From assembly GCA_036389715.1 (NCBI GenBank), contig DASVWH010000214.1, forward strand, positions 1-6,401: a stretch of 6,401 nucleotides of DNA. The letters run 5' to 3'. A program made the position numbers and the translations under genes. Source of the stretch: DASVWH01 sp036389715 (GTDB taxonomy: Bacteria > Acidobacteriota > Blastocatellia > Pyrinomonadales > Pyrinomonadaceae). The notes under the pieces are model-generated. The model ran no database searches and was not told where the DNA came from. It was given only the letters and a program-made list of their open reading frames with translations. Numbering within the stretch: position 1 is the first letter of the stretch; each line of letters begins with the position of its first letter. Shown in pieces: positions 1-5,338 of this stretch.

Positions 1-1152
1 GACGATGACCATGTGCCGGGCCTCGGTTTCGAGCTTCGTATTGATGGCGCGGCGCGCGAAGGCCGGGGTCAAATCCCCATCCCTCATCACAATCAGAAAT
101 GTCTCGCCGCAGACGCGAACCATCATCCGCGCCTCGCCGTCGCCCGCCGGAGGCTCGACCGCGATGTCGCTCTCCGAGATACCCAGCTCGCGCAGAATGG
201 AATGCAGACGATTGACCAGCCAGGCTCCGTCTTCGAGCAGGATGGAAGCGAACTGGCTCGGCGCGAGCACCTCTTCTATCTTCTCGTCGGCTATGCTCGC
301 GCCGCACTCGCTACAGCTCGCATGACTGATGGTGATGACGGCCAGCGCATCGGCCGAGGGCAGGCTGAACAACGTGTGCCCGGATTTGCGGCAGCTGATT
401 AGGACCTCTCGCCGCAGCAGTCCCGCTTCGACCAGCTCGTTGACTGTGAATTCGGGCGGCGCGTTTGTCGCATCGGCGGACGGGATGACCGGAAAGCCCT
501 CCGCGTAAGCCTCCTTCGCACGACGCAGGAAGAGCCTCGTCACATCGTCGTCCAGGAGCCTCGCCGCGCGTATCCGTTCACGTGCATTCTCGCGGCAGGC
601 AATCGTGGACAAAGAGTCCGAATCCTGCCTGGCGACGAAGCGCATAAAGCCCTCGTGCATCGCCCAGGGGTCCTGCCAGCGGGCCGCCGGATTCGTCGCT
701 CCCGCCCCGAAGCTCTCGCCGGTTTGAAGGCTCTCGCCCGTTTCAAGGCCCTCGCCGGGCAGACTCTCCGCCAGGCAGAGACCTACCGTCTGACAGAAAA
801 CATTGAGTTTCCGCAGGGGCTCCGCCGTCTGCGCCTCGTAAACGATGCCCGCGCGCATTCCGCGCGAGCCGTTTTCCAGATCGTCGAACAGCAGAAAGAA
901 GGTGTGATCGTCAAAGCAGAAGAGCTCGCCCTGGACATATGAAATCTGCTCGTCCGAGTTGATCGAAGCGGCGATCAGGCGTTCAAGCTCCGCGCTCTGA
1001 TTGGAGGCCAGCAACGCCTGCTCGTAGCAGTTCAAACGGGTCGAGCGAATCAGCGGCGTGAAATCCCTCTCCTGGAGCTTTCCCAGCAGTCGCAGTCGTG
1101 CCTCGTCGCTCAGCTCGTGCTCCAAAATCCTGCTTGAGAGGAATAACATGTC
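1..1152 (-). CDS. Hypothetical protein with degenerate zinc-ribbon-like segment (3' end outside window)
   Basis: The minus strand is open for 384 codons from an ATG at 1152-1150 to the window edge. An AGGAG Shine-Dalgarno (1161-1165) lies 8 bases upstream, which fixes the start. No signal peptide or membrane helix is visible, so a cytoplasmic location is likely. Residues about 1-130 are an unrecognised mixed helix/strand region. Residues 133-147 are a Gly-Glu-rich hexapeptide repeat. Residues about 237-299 read like a small winged-helix plus zinc-ribbon module: C254-x2-S257-G-H259 followed by C280-x2-C283-G. The second cysteine of the first knuckle is replaced by serine, so metal binding would need H259 or is lost. 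Residues 300-384 alternate helix and strand in a way that recalls restriction-endonuclease-like folds, but no D...ExK signature is seen; this part is inference. It follows the DUF4388 gene by 61 bases and is probably cotranscribed with it. Function unknown. The reading frame is confident, the domain reading is not. Confidence 0.85.
712..765 (-). repeat. 18-bp in-frame tandem repeat encoding a Gly-Glu hexapeptide
   Basis: Three adjacent 18-base units (712-729, 730-747, 748-765). The first two agree at 16 of 18 positions; the third matches mainly in its first 11 bases. Read on the minus strand they encode G-E-G-L-E-T, G-E-S-L-Q-T and G-E-S-F in residues 133-148 of the left-most gene. The unit length is a multiple of three, so copy-number change keeps the frame. 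It probably forms a flexible linker between the N-terminal region and the zinc-ribbon-like half. Confidence 0.7.
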
Positions 1153-1213
1153 CTGATCTCCTGTTCCCGCCGACGCCTTCCCGGCCCTTGGACGACCTTC
1201 ACTCGATTCCTTC

Positions 1214-2059
1214 TTACTCGGGCGCATTGATCGTGATGAGCAATGTTTCCCGGCCCGACGCATTCGCATCGTAGCGACGTGCGCGCGCGATTCTCAGGGC
1301 CGTCGCCTCGTAGGCTTCCATGCCGGGACGATGCTCCTCTACGGAGCCTGCGGTCACGCGACCCTTCTCGACCCGGACGAAGACCTTGATCGTCTCGGCC
1401 TTTGCGCCCGAGGTTGCGCTTCTCGCTCCGGCCGCGCCGCCCCTTCTGTCCATCTCCGAGAGCATGGCCGAGACATCCTTCTTAATCAGCCAGCGTGTCA
1501 GCGCCGCGACCGTCAGCAGGCTGACCAGGAGAGAGATAATCGCGCTCGCAATCAATATGCGCCGGTGGCGAAGACGGTTCGCCCGCTCAATTGATGATGG
1601 CGGCAGGGCCAGGACTTCCTTCGCGCGCGGCAGCGCCTCCGGGCCGGGAGCGACGTGCGGCGTCCCGTATTCCGGCAGCGTCGGCTTTGAGAAGCCTCCG
1701 CCGTTGCCCGTCGCGGCTGTCTCGACATCAATCGTCTTCTCATCCCAGCAGCCCAGCAGCTCCAGGATGACTTTCTGAGATGATTCGCTGATGGAGCGGC
1801 GCGGCGCGTGAATGAGCGGGTTGAAGTTGAAAGAGGCATTAGATTGCGAGAGCGCGACGAGGACTGCCTGGAGGCCGCCCATGCTGTTAAGCTGCGCGTC
1901 AACGAGCATCCCTTCCATGAAATAGAGCGAACACGGGCCGACCGAATACTCTATCAGCAAGCGCCCGGTCTTGCGCTGGCGGCGCAGAATCCCTATCAGG
2001 TCCGCCAGCGGATAGTCGTTCAAGTGCCCTGTCAGGGCGACGAAACTAGTGCTTTGCAT
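1214..2059 (-). CDS. DUF4388 (PATAN) domain - transmembrane - TonB_C-like protein
   Basis: A 281-residue protein. Residues 5-108 match the DUF4388/PATAN pattern: an opening G-x-L with L-x-D-L-I, then R-R-Q-R-K-T-G-R-L at 26-34, Y-F-M-E-G-M-L-V-D-A at 46-55 and G-G-L-Q-A at 61-65, then the F-N-F-N strand and an L-E-L-L...D-E helix. DUF4388 domains occur in bacterial signalling and gliding-type regulators as a protein-interaction module. A Pro/Gly-rich linker follows (about 112-155). One hydrophobic helix (about 168-188) is flanked by more positive charge on the N-terminal side, predicting DUF4388 in the cytoplasm and the C-terminus in the periplasm. Residues 223-279 have the TonB C-terminal layout: strand I-K-V-F-V-R-V, turn K-G-R-V-T, helix E-A-T-A-L-R-I-A-R-A, R-R-Y-D-A, final strand L-L-I-T-I-N. 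The start is ATG with a weak AAGAG (2067-2071) 7 bases upstream. It lies between the YD/NTF2 gene (107-base gap) and the left-most gene (61-base gap). A true TonB role is doubtful: no ExbB/ExbD is in view and the periplasmic spacer is short. Confidence 0.85.
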   Translation of the reverse strand: MQSTSFVALTGHLNDYPLADLIGILRRQRKTGRLLIEYSVGPCSLYFMEGMLVDAQLNSMGGLQAVLVALSQSNASFNFNPLIHAPRRSISESSQKVILELLGCWDEKTIDVETAATGNGGGFSKPTLPEYGTPHVAPGPEALPRAKEVLALPPSSIERANRLRHRRILIASAIISLLVSLLTVAALTRWLIKKDVSAMLSEMDRRGGAAGARSATSGAKAETIKVFVRVEKGRVTAGSVEEHRPGMEAYEATALRIARARRYDANASGRETLLITINAPE

Positions 2060-2130
2060 TTAGTTACTCTTGATGACTAAGAGCCCCGGCCCGCGACGCG
2101 CGACCCTGGCGCAGAGAGCCGGGCGCGCCT

Positions 2131-2174
2131 CCCATCGTGACCTTCTATCCTTCCCGTCCTGACCTTCTATCCTT
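2131..2174 (-). repeat. 22-bp tandem duplication spanning a stop codon
   Basis: Two directly adjacent 22-base copies (2153-2174 and 2131-2152) match at 20 of 22 positions; 15 consecutive bases (plus-strand TGACCTTCTATCCTT) are identical. The copy nearer the gene carries the last codons and the TAG stop of the YD/NTF2 protein; the second copy lies just downstream and repeats the same stop. This looks like a fairly recent slippage or unequal-exchange duplication that left the protein end unchanged. Confidence 0.8.
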
Positions 2175-3177
2175 TGCGCAGGACTCTCAGGTCACGCTCG
2201 CCGACGATTCTCCATCCTTCGTCTGTGCGCTGCCATTGCAGTTGCTGAATGACCTCGCCGCGCCGTTCCCGCCCGTCCACTCTAATGACATACTGCTTTC
2301 TGAAGCGCATGACGGCCGTCGGGCCATCCGGGGTCATGGTGATTTCCGGGTCGCCGATATTTACCGCGACCGATTCGGCGCGCTGAAAGAGGCGTGTCCT
2401 GTCGGCGCGCACAACGTCTTGAGAAACATTCCGGGCGCGATAAAATGAGTCCATCCGCGGGCTGTAAAATTTCATCAGCCCCTCCAGATCGCGCGCATTG
2501 GTGGCCACGACCCAGCCTTCGAGCGCGCCCCGCAGCGATGAGAAATTGCCCGAATCATTCTGCCCGCTCGCCGGGCCATTCTCGGCCCCGGAGGAGTTCG
2601 GTTTGGCTATCTCCGCGATGGCCTGGTCGAAGTAATAGGAGATGTTCCTGTAGGTCACTTCCGTCGGCTGCGGCGCGACCTTGCCGCTCTCGTAGACGAC
2701 CGCCGACGCGGTCATTTTGATCCAGTTGCCGAGGGCGTCGTATTCGTAAGCGTAAACCTCCCTGCTCGAAATCTTCCCGTCGCCGTCGCGCACGGTCATC
2801 TCGCTGACGTTGCCCTTCTCGTCGTAGACGTATTCCTGTCTGCCAGCCTGGGAGTTCGCGGCAACTAAGAAATATGTACTGTCAACTCTCTTGCCCTTCG
2901 GGTCATAGGTGGTTGATTCGAGCAGCTCGCGCGGCCCCTCGACCAATTTACCGGCACTGATTGAGAGCTTCGCCGTCTCGGTTCTGACCCGATTGACCGG
3001 ACCGCTCAAACCGTCCTGGTCTCTGTCCCTGCCGAGCGGGATGATCGAGGCGGCGGCGCGGCCGGTCGAAGAACTCTGCTGCGCCCAGACGTAGGAAAGG
3101 GCGAAACTGACGGCGAACGCCGCACAGGCTAAAAGAAGGATACCGCGCAGTCCCTGCACGTTAATTTTCCGAAACAT
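2167..3177 (-). CDS. Exported YD-repeat / NTF2-like (Cds6-type) domain protein
   Basis: I place the start at the ATG 3177-3175 (336 residues), not the in-frame ATG at 3222, because a GAAGG (3183-3187) lies 5 bases upstream and the N-terminus is then a standard signal peptide: M-F-R-K-I, a hydrophobic run to about residue 31, and a W-A-Q cleavage site near residue 32. Residues about 60-190 are beta-rich with three YD-type motifs, Y91-D-P-K-G, Y118-D-E-K-G-N and Y146-D-A-L-G-N, spaced 27-28 residues apart as in RHS/YD wall-associated repeats. A Ser/Gly/Asn-rich linker spans about 193-212. Residues 213-336 form an NTF2/SnoaL-like domain: G-W-V-V-A...R-D-L-E-G-L-M-K-F-Y-S near 221-238, an A-V-M-R-F-R-K-Q-Y strand near 288-296 and a closing G-W-R-I-V-G-E-R-D-L. 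It resembles the C-terminal domain of L,D-transpeptidase-associated Cds6-like proteins, which binds rather than catalyses. No catalytic residues are apparent. It is probably periplasmic or surface-exposed and probably the first gene of the transcript with the DUF4388 gene. Ligand unknown. Confidence 0.85.
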   Translation of the reverse strand: MFRKINVQGLRGILLLACAAFAVSFALSYVWAQQSSSTGRAAASIIPLGRDRDQDGLSGPVNRVRTETAKLSISAGKLVEGPRELLESTTYDPKGKRVDSTYFLVAANSQAGRQEYVYDEKGNVSEMTVRDGDGKISSREVYAYEYDALGNWIKMTASAVVYESGKVAPQPTEVTYRNISYYFDQAIAEIAKPNSSGAENGPASGQNDSGNFSSLRGALEGWVVATNARDLEGLMKFYSPRMDSFYRARNVSQDVVRADRTRLFQRAESVAVNIGDPEITMTPDGPTAVMRFRKQYVIRVDGRERRGEVIQQLQWQRTDEGWRIVGERDLRVLRKG

Positions 3178-3182
3178 TGAGC

Positions 3183-3187
3183 CCTTC
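3183..3187 (-). promoter_or_regulatory. Shine-Dalgarno deciding the start of the YD/NTF2 gene
   Basis: GAAGG on the minus strand, 5 bases before the ATG at 3177. The alternative ATG at 3222 has only A-rich sequence upstream and would put a charged Pro/Gly stretch ahead of the signal peptide. The spacing is slightly short, so the choice rests mainly on the signal peptide. Confidence 0.55.
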
Positions 3188-3325
3188 TCTGGCGGCAGAC
3201 GGCCGTGCCCTGCGCCGCGCATGATTTTGTTTGGGTTAAGCGAAAGTGAACGAATCCGGCTCTCGCCTGAGACACCTGCTGCCTGACCTGGAATACCTGC
3301 GGGGGATTAACTATCTTACCCTGGC

Positions 3326-3343
3326 GCTGAAAATAGCTTCAGC
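3326..3343. repeat. Short inverted repeat in the leader upstream of the YD/NTF2 gene
   Basis: GCTGAA (3326-3331), a 6-base loop, then TTCAGC (3338-3343): a perfect 6-bp arm pair. It lies about 150 bases upstream of the start and downstream of the candidate -10, so it could be an operator or an RNA hairpin. A repeat this short can arise by chance. Confidence 0.3.
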
Positions 3344-3369
3344 CTAGATGTCGTACCGAGTGCAGGCTA

Positions 3370-3375
3370 AATATA
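3370..3375 (-). promoter_or_regulatory. Candidate -10 (TATATT) in AT-rich island, for the YD/NTF2 gene
   Basis: On the minus strand TATATT differs from the -10 consensus at one position and lies in the only AT-rich stretch of the spacer. A TAAAAT lies close by on the same strand. No good -35 hexamer is at 16-18 bases from either, so assignment is weak. If used, the leader would be about 185 bases. Confidence 0.25.
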
Positions 3376-3420
3376 CAACATTTGGTGGAAATTTTAGTAG
3401 CGTAATTTAGCGGCCGGAAT

Positions 3421-3440
3421 CCCGGCGAGGCGCTGCCGGG
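3421..3440. repeat. GC-rich inverted repeat (possible transcript-end hairpin)
   Basis: CCCGGC and GCCGGG arms (6 bp) around an 8-base loop, on the downstream side of the glycine-zipper gene. No T-run follows on the minus strand, so it is not a standard intrinsic terminator. It may still stabilise a 3' end or be an intergenic palindrome. Confidence 0.35.
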
Positions 3441-3477
3441 CACGATGCGGCCTCCCGGTGGCGGGCCGGGGACCGCA

Positions 3478-3492
3478 CCGGCCCGAAGCCGG
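3478..3492. repeat. Small CCGGC/GCCGG inverted repeat
   Basis: A 15-base element with 5-bp arms and a 5-base loop; read on the minus strand the loop begins TTCG. It lies between gene 4's stop and the 3421-3440 hairpin and adds to a cluster of stable hairpins after that gene. No T-run follows. Confidence 0.3.
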
Positions 3493-3547
3493 AGAGAGAA
3501 AATCCGGGTTGGTGAAGCCCTGCTGAATTCGGGGCGGGGCGGGCGTC

Positions 3548-3560
3548 AGGGCAAAGCCCT
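3548..3560 (-). terminator. Hairpin beginning in the stop codon of the glycine-zipper gene (weak terminator candidate)
   Basis: AGGGC-TTT-GCCCT on the minus strand: 5-bp perfect arms with a 3-base loop, overlapping the TAG at 3561-3559. It is followed by GC-rich sequence without a T-run, so Rho-independent termination is doubtful. Confidence 0.2.
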
Positions 3561-4911
3561 ACCTGGCCCCGCGCACGCTGACGGTAATCTCCGAGCCTCT
3601 CTTCAACTCCAGGTCGTCGCGCCCCTGCACGTAGACGGAGCCCGCGCCGACGCCCGCGCCGATGGCAGCACCGATGGCCGCGCCCTTGCCCCCGTCGGCA
3701 ATCGCGCCGATGATCGCGCCGACGGCCGCGCCAATCGTCGCCCGCTGGGTCGTGCGCCTTGTTTGACTATCGGATTCCTGCACGTTGCCCTCTTCGTTAT
3801 TGACCCGCACGTCTTCATTGTCGGCGGTGCGGATGCTCTCAATAGTTCCCTCGAATTCGGCGGTGCGGCCATCGCGCAGGCGTATCTGCTGAAAGTCGAG
3901 CGCCATCTGCGCGCGTCCCGAAAGGCGGCCGCCGCGACTGACGCTGGAAACCCGGCCTTCAAGGGTTGCGCCCTGGTACTCGACGGGCGCACGCACGGTC
4001 ATGGTGAAGCGGTCGCCGGGGTTCGACGAGTTGGTGCTCAAATCATTGTCGAGCGTCGCGACGAACTGTGTTCCCGCCGGAACGTAGAGGATGGACTCCT
4101 CTCTCCCGCGCTCCGTCCGGTAGGCGGGCGGCCCGGGCGGCGGTGCGCTCTGATTATTGACCGGGGGAAGCGGCTGCGGACTGCTCGTCCGGTTATCCGT
4201 GCGCGGGTATTGCTGGTTGCTCCTGGCCGCTACGGCAGCGGTTTCCGGCGTCCCGTAGATATTCCACCTGGCCACGCCGGAAACCTTTTTGTAGATGCTT
4301 TGAATCACGAGAGGACGGTCCAGGCGGTCGTCGTAGATGCGGCGCGTGACGCGCAGTCGTGTGGCGTCAATCGGGTCGAAGGTCACGCGGAACTCGTCGT
4401 CACGGTTGCCCGTTGAGCTGACCATCAACTCGTCGCCGTAGAGCACGGCGCGCGTCCGCAGTTGATGGCCATCGGTGGCCTGCTCTGTTCGCTCACGTCC
4501 GTCGGCGTTGAAAGTAATACGCGGAGAGCGCGTCGAGGCGATGCTGACGCTCGTCCCGCGCTGCTCTATGGCAAGGTGCTGGGGCGAGGTCAGACGCATG
4601 ACCAGCCTCTCGACATCGCCCTGCTCCATCCCGAACGCCAGATTGCCGGTCACACGCTCGGCCGTCACGCGCGGGTCGTCGCTCGCTCCCGCGTCGAGGC
4701 TGTAAAGGCCAGTCAGCCTGGAAGCCGCGGGCACTGGTATGACGAGCACGGGCTTTGGGCTGCGGCTCGCGACCGGCGGCTGTGCGGGCTTCGCAGTGCG
4801 ACTGGCGGTTGGCGTTTGTCGCGTCTGCCGGCGCTGGGCCTGTAGAGTTATCGTAAAGTTATTTAGCGTGGCGAAAAGCAGCAGCGCCAGGATATACCTT
4901 CTTCTCTTCAC
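3559..4911 (-). CDS. Exported beta-rich protein with C-terminal glycine zipper
   Basis: I choose the GTG at 4911-4909 (450 residues). The frame stays open upstream to 5139, but a strong AGGAGG lies 9 bases before this GTG and the protein then opens with a clear signal peptide: V/M-K-R-R-R-Y, a hydrophobic stretch, and cleavage near L-Q-A-Q (about 25). Residues 27-60 are a Thr/Pro/Arg-rich linker. Residues 64-211 form a beta-rich, possibly lipocalin-like domain I cannot name, starting R-L-T-G-L-Y. A Pro/Asn/Gln-rich linker spans about 225-265. Residues 274-360 form a second beta domain opening V-P-A-G-T-Q-F, with N-P-G-D-R-F and G-A-T-L-E-G-R-V-S-S-V, like the sandwich parts of envelope proteins. 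After an acidic segment (about 365-385), residues 392-427 are a glycine zipper (G-A-A-V-G-A-I-I-G-A-I then G-A-A-I-G-A-A-I-G-A-G-V-G-A-G), as in outer-membrane lipoprotein or pore-associated families. The last strand (L-K-R-G-S-E-I-T-V-S-V) resembles a closing beta motif. No lipobox cysteine is seen. Likely an outer-membrane or periplasmic structural protein; exact role unknown. Confidence 0.85.
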   Translation of the reverse strand: MKRRRYILALLLFATLNNFTITLQAQRRQTRQTPTASRTAKPAQPPVASRSPKPVLVIPVPAASRLTGLYSLDAGASDDPRVTAERVTGNLAFGMEQGDVERLVMRLTSPQHLAIEQRGTSVSIASTRSPRITFNADGRERTEQATDGHQLRTRAVLYGDELMVSSTGNRDDEFRVTFDPIDATRLRVTRRIYDDRLDRPLVIQSIYKKVSGVARWNIYGTPETAAVAARSNQQYPRTDNRTSSPQPLPPVNNQSAPPPGPPAYRTERGREESILYVPAGTQFVATLDNDLSTNSSNPGDRFTMTVRAPVEYQGATLEGRVSSVSRGGRLSGRAQMALDFQQIRLRDGRTAEFEGTIESIRTADNEDVRVNNEEGNVQESDSQTRRTTQRATIGAAVGAIIGAIADGGKGAAIGAAIGAGVGAGSVYVQGRDDLELKRGSEITVSVRGAR

Positions 4912-4920
4912 GTACTTTTC

Positions 4921-4926
4921 CCTCCT
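4921..4926 (-). promoter_or_regulatory. Strong Shine-Dalgarno fixing a GTG start
   Basis: A perfect AGGAGG on the minus strand, 9 bases before GTG 4911-4909. It overrides the upstream ATG of the same open frame at 5139, whose extra 76 residues are Pro/Arg-rich, lack a signal peptide and would bury the export signal. Confidence 0.8.
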
Positions 4927-5109
4927 GTTAATCGTCCCTTTCCAGGCGGACTTCGAGAGCCGGAACACGGGCCTTCGGGGCTCAAGACGGATTTTTAGAG
5001 GGGGAATTTCCGGCCTCGGGGGAAGCGGCTTTGACGGTGTGCATAGAGTAAAGCCATCGCAGACCATTATGCAAGGTTTGAGCTTCACGGATGCGGGAAT
5101 CTTCGGCCC

Positions 5110-5146
5110 GGCCCGGCGAGTGTCGACAAATGTACACACCGGGGCC
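5110..5146. repeat. Imperfect inverted repeat in divergent promoter region
   Basis: GGCCCGG (5110-5116) can pair with CCGGGGCC (5139-5146) with one bulged G, and inside these GTGT (5120-5123) can pair with ACAC (5134-5137). It lies some 50-90 bases upstream of the plus-strand TATAAT, a location suited to a regulator site, though GC-rich sequence often gives such pairings by chance. Confidence 0.3.
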
Positions 5147-5197
5147 AGCCCGGAATGCCTCCTGTAGACATCACTGCTGCCCCTGCGACTTCAAGGC

Positions 5198-5203
5198 TAT
5201 AAT
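5198..5203 (+). promoter_or_regulatory. Candidate -10 box (TATAAT) for the barrel gene
   Basis: A perfect TATAAT inside the AT-rich run GGCTATAATATTTTGC, rare in this GC-rich spacer. The hexamer 17 bases upstream is a poor -35, and the best TTGACA-like word (TAGACA, 5165-5170) is too far away, so the site may need an activator. Transcription would begin near 5210, giving a leader of about 130 bases. Confidence 0.4.
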
Positions 5204-5327
5204 ATTTTGCACGATTATCCGGGGCCTCTTGACCGCAGCGAGCTGGCATGAGGGTTGCTGACTGAGCCAACCGAAGCCGCTTCTCATTCCCATTAACTGC
5301 GCTTCGATCTTCTCAACACTCTCTGCC

Positions 5328-5332
5328 GGAGG
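5328..5332 (+). promoter_or_regulatory. Shine-Dalgarno of the barrel gene
   Basis: GGAGG, 6 bases before ATG 5339. It is strong and well placed, so the absence of a signal peptide from the encoded protein is not explained by a wrongly chosen downstream start. Confidence 0.75.
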
Positions 5333-5338
5333 AAGACC

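Larger units (their letters stand above)
3178..3558. other. 381-base intergenic spacer: GC-rich hairpins, AT-rich island, leader
   Basis: No convincing gene is present. From gene 4's end (3558) towards gene 3: a small hairpin at the stop, then a very GC-rich block with two self-complementary elements (3478-3492 and 3421-3440), then an AT-rich island (about 3363-3412) that contrasts with its surroundings, then a leader of about 185 bases with a short inverted repeat (3326-3343). The order fits a transcript end for gene 4 followed by a promoter and leader for gene 3. The plus-strand open frame entering gene 4 from 3445 is an antisense shadow. Confidence 0.6.
4912..5338. other. 427-base divergent intergenic region
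   Basis: Separates the minus-strand glycine-zipper gene from the plus-strand barrel gene, so it should hold two promoters. For the plus strand a TATAAT lies at 5198-5203. For the minus strand I find only a loose candidate, CATAAT around 5067-5072 without a good -35. An imperfect inverted repeat lies at 5110-5146. Short open frames that cross it have no ribosome site or recognisable protein. Confidence 0.55.

Noticed and set aside
5..942. Plus-strand open frames at 5-325, 13-402 and 655-942
   Set aside because: All are antisense to the left-most minus-strand gene, which has a strong ribosome site and a balanced amino-acid composition.
2060..2130. Possible terminator hairpin between the YD/NTF2 and DUF4388 genes
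   Set aside because: CCCGGC/GCCGGG arms exist but with a loop of about 26 bases and no T-run; not convincing.
3178..3222. 15-residue extension of the YD/NTF2 protein from the ATG at 3222
   Set aside because: No ribosome site upstream, and the extension would precede a normal signal peptide.
3445..4416. 323-codon plus-strand open frame
   Set aside because: It lies antisense to the glycine-zipper gene, has no ribosome site, and its translation is low-complexity Ala/Arg/Gly typical of a GC-rich shadow frame.
4912..5139. N-terminal extension of the glycine-zipper gene to the ATG at 5139
   Set aside because: The AGGAGG before GTG 4911 and the signal peptide directly after it support the shorter form; the extension is Pro/Arg-rich and unlike a leader.
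5085..5270. 61-codon minus-strand open frame in the divergent spacer
   Set aside because: No ribosome site, no recognisable protein, and it covers the candidate promoter.
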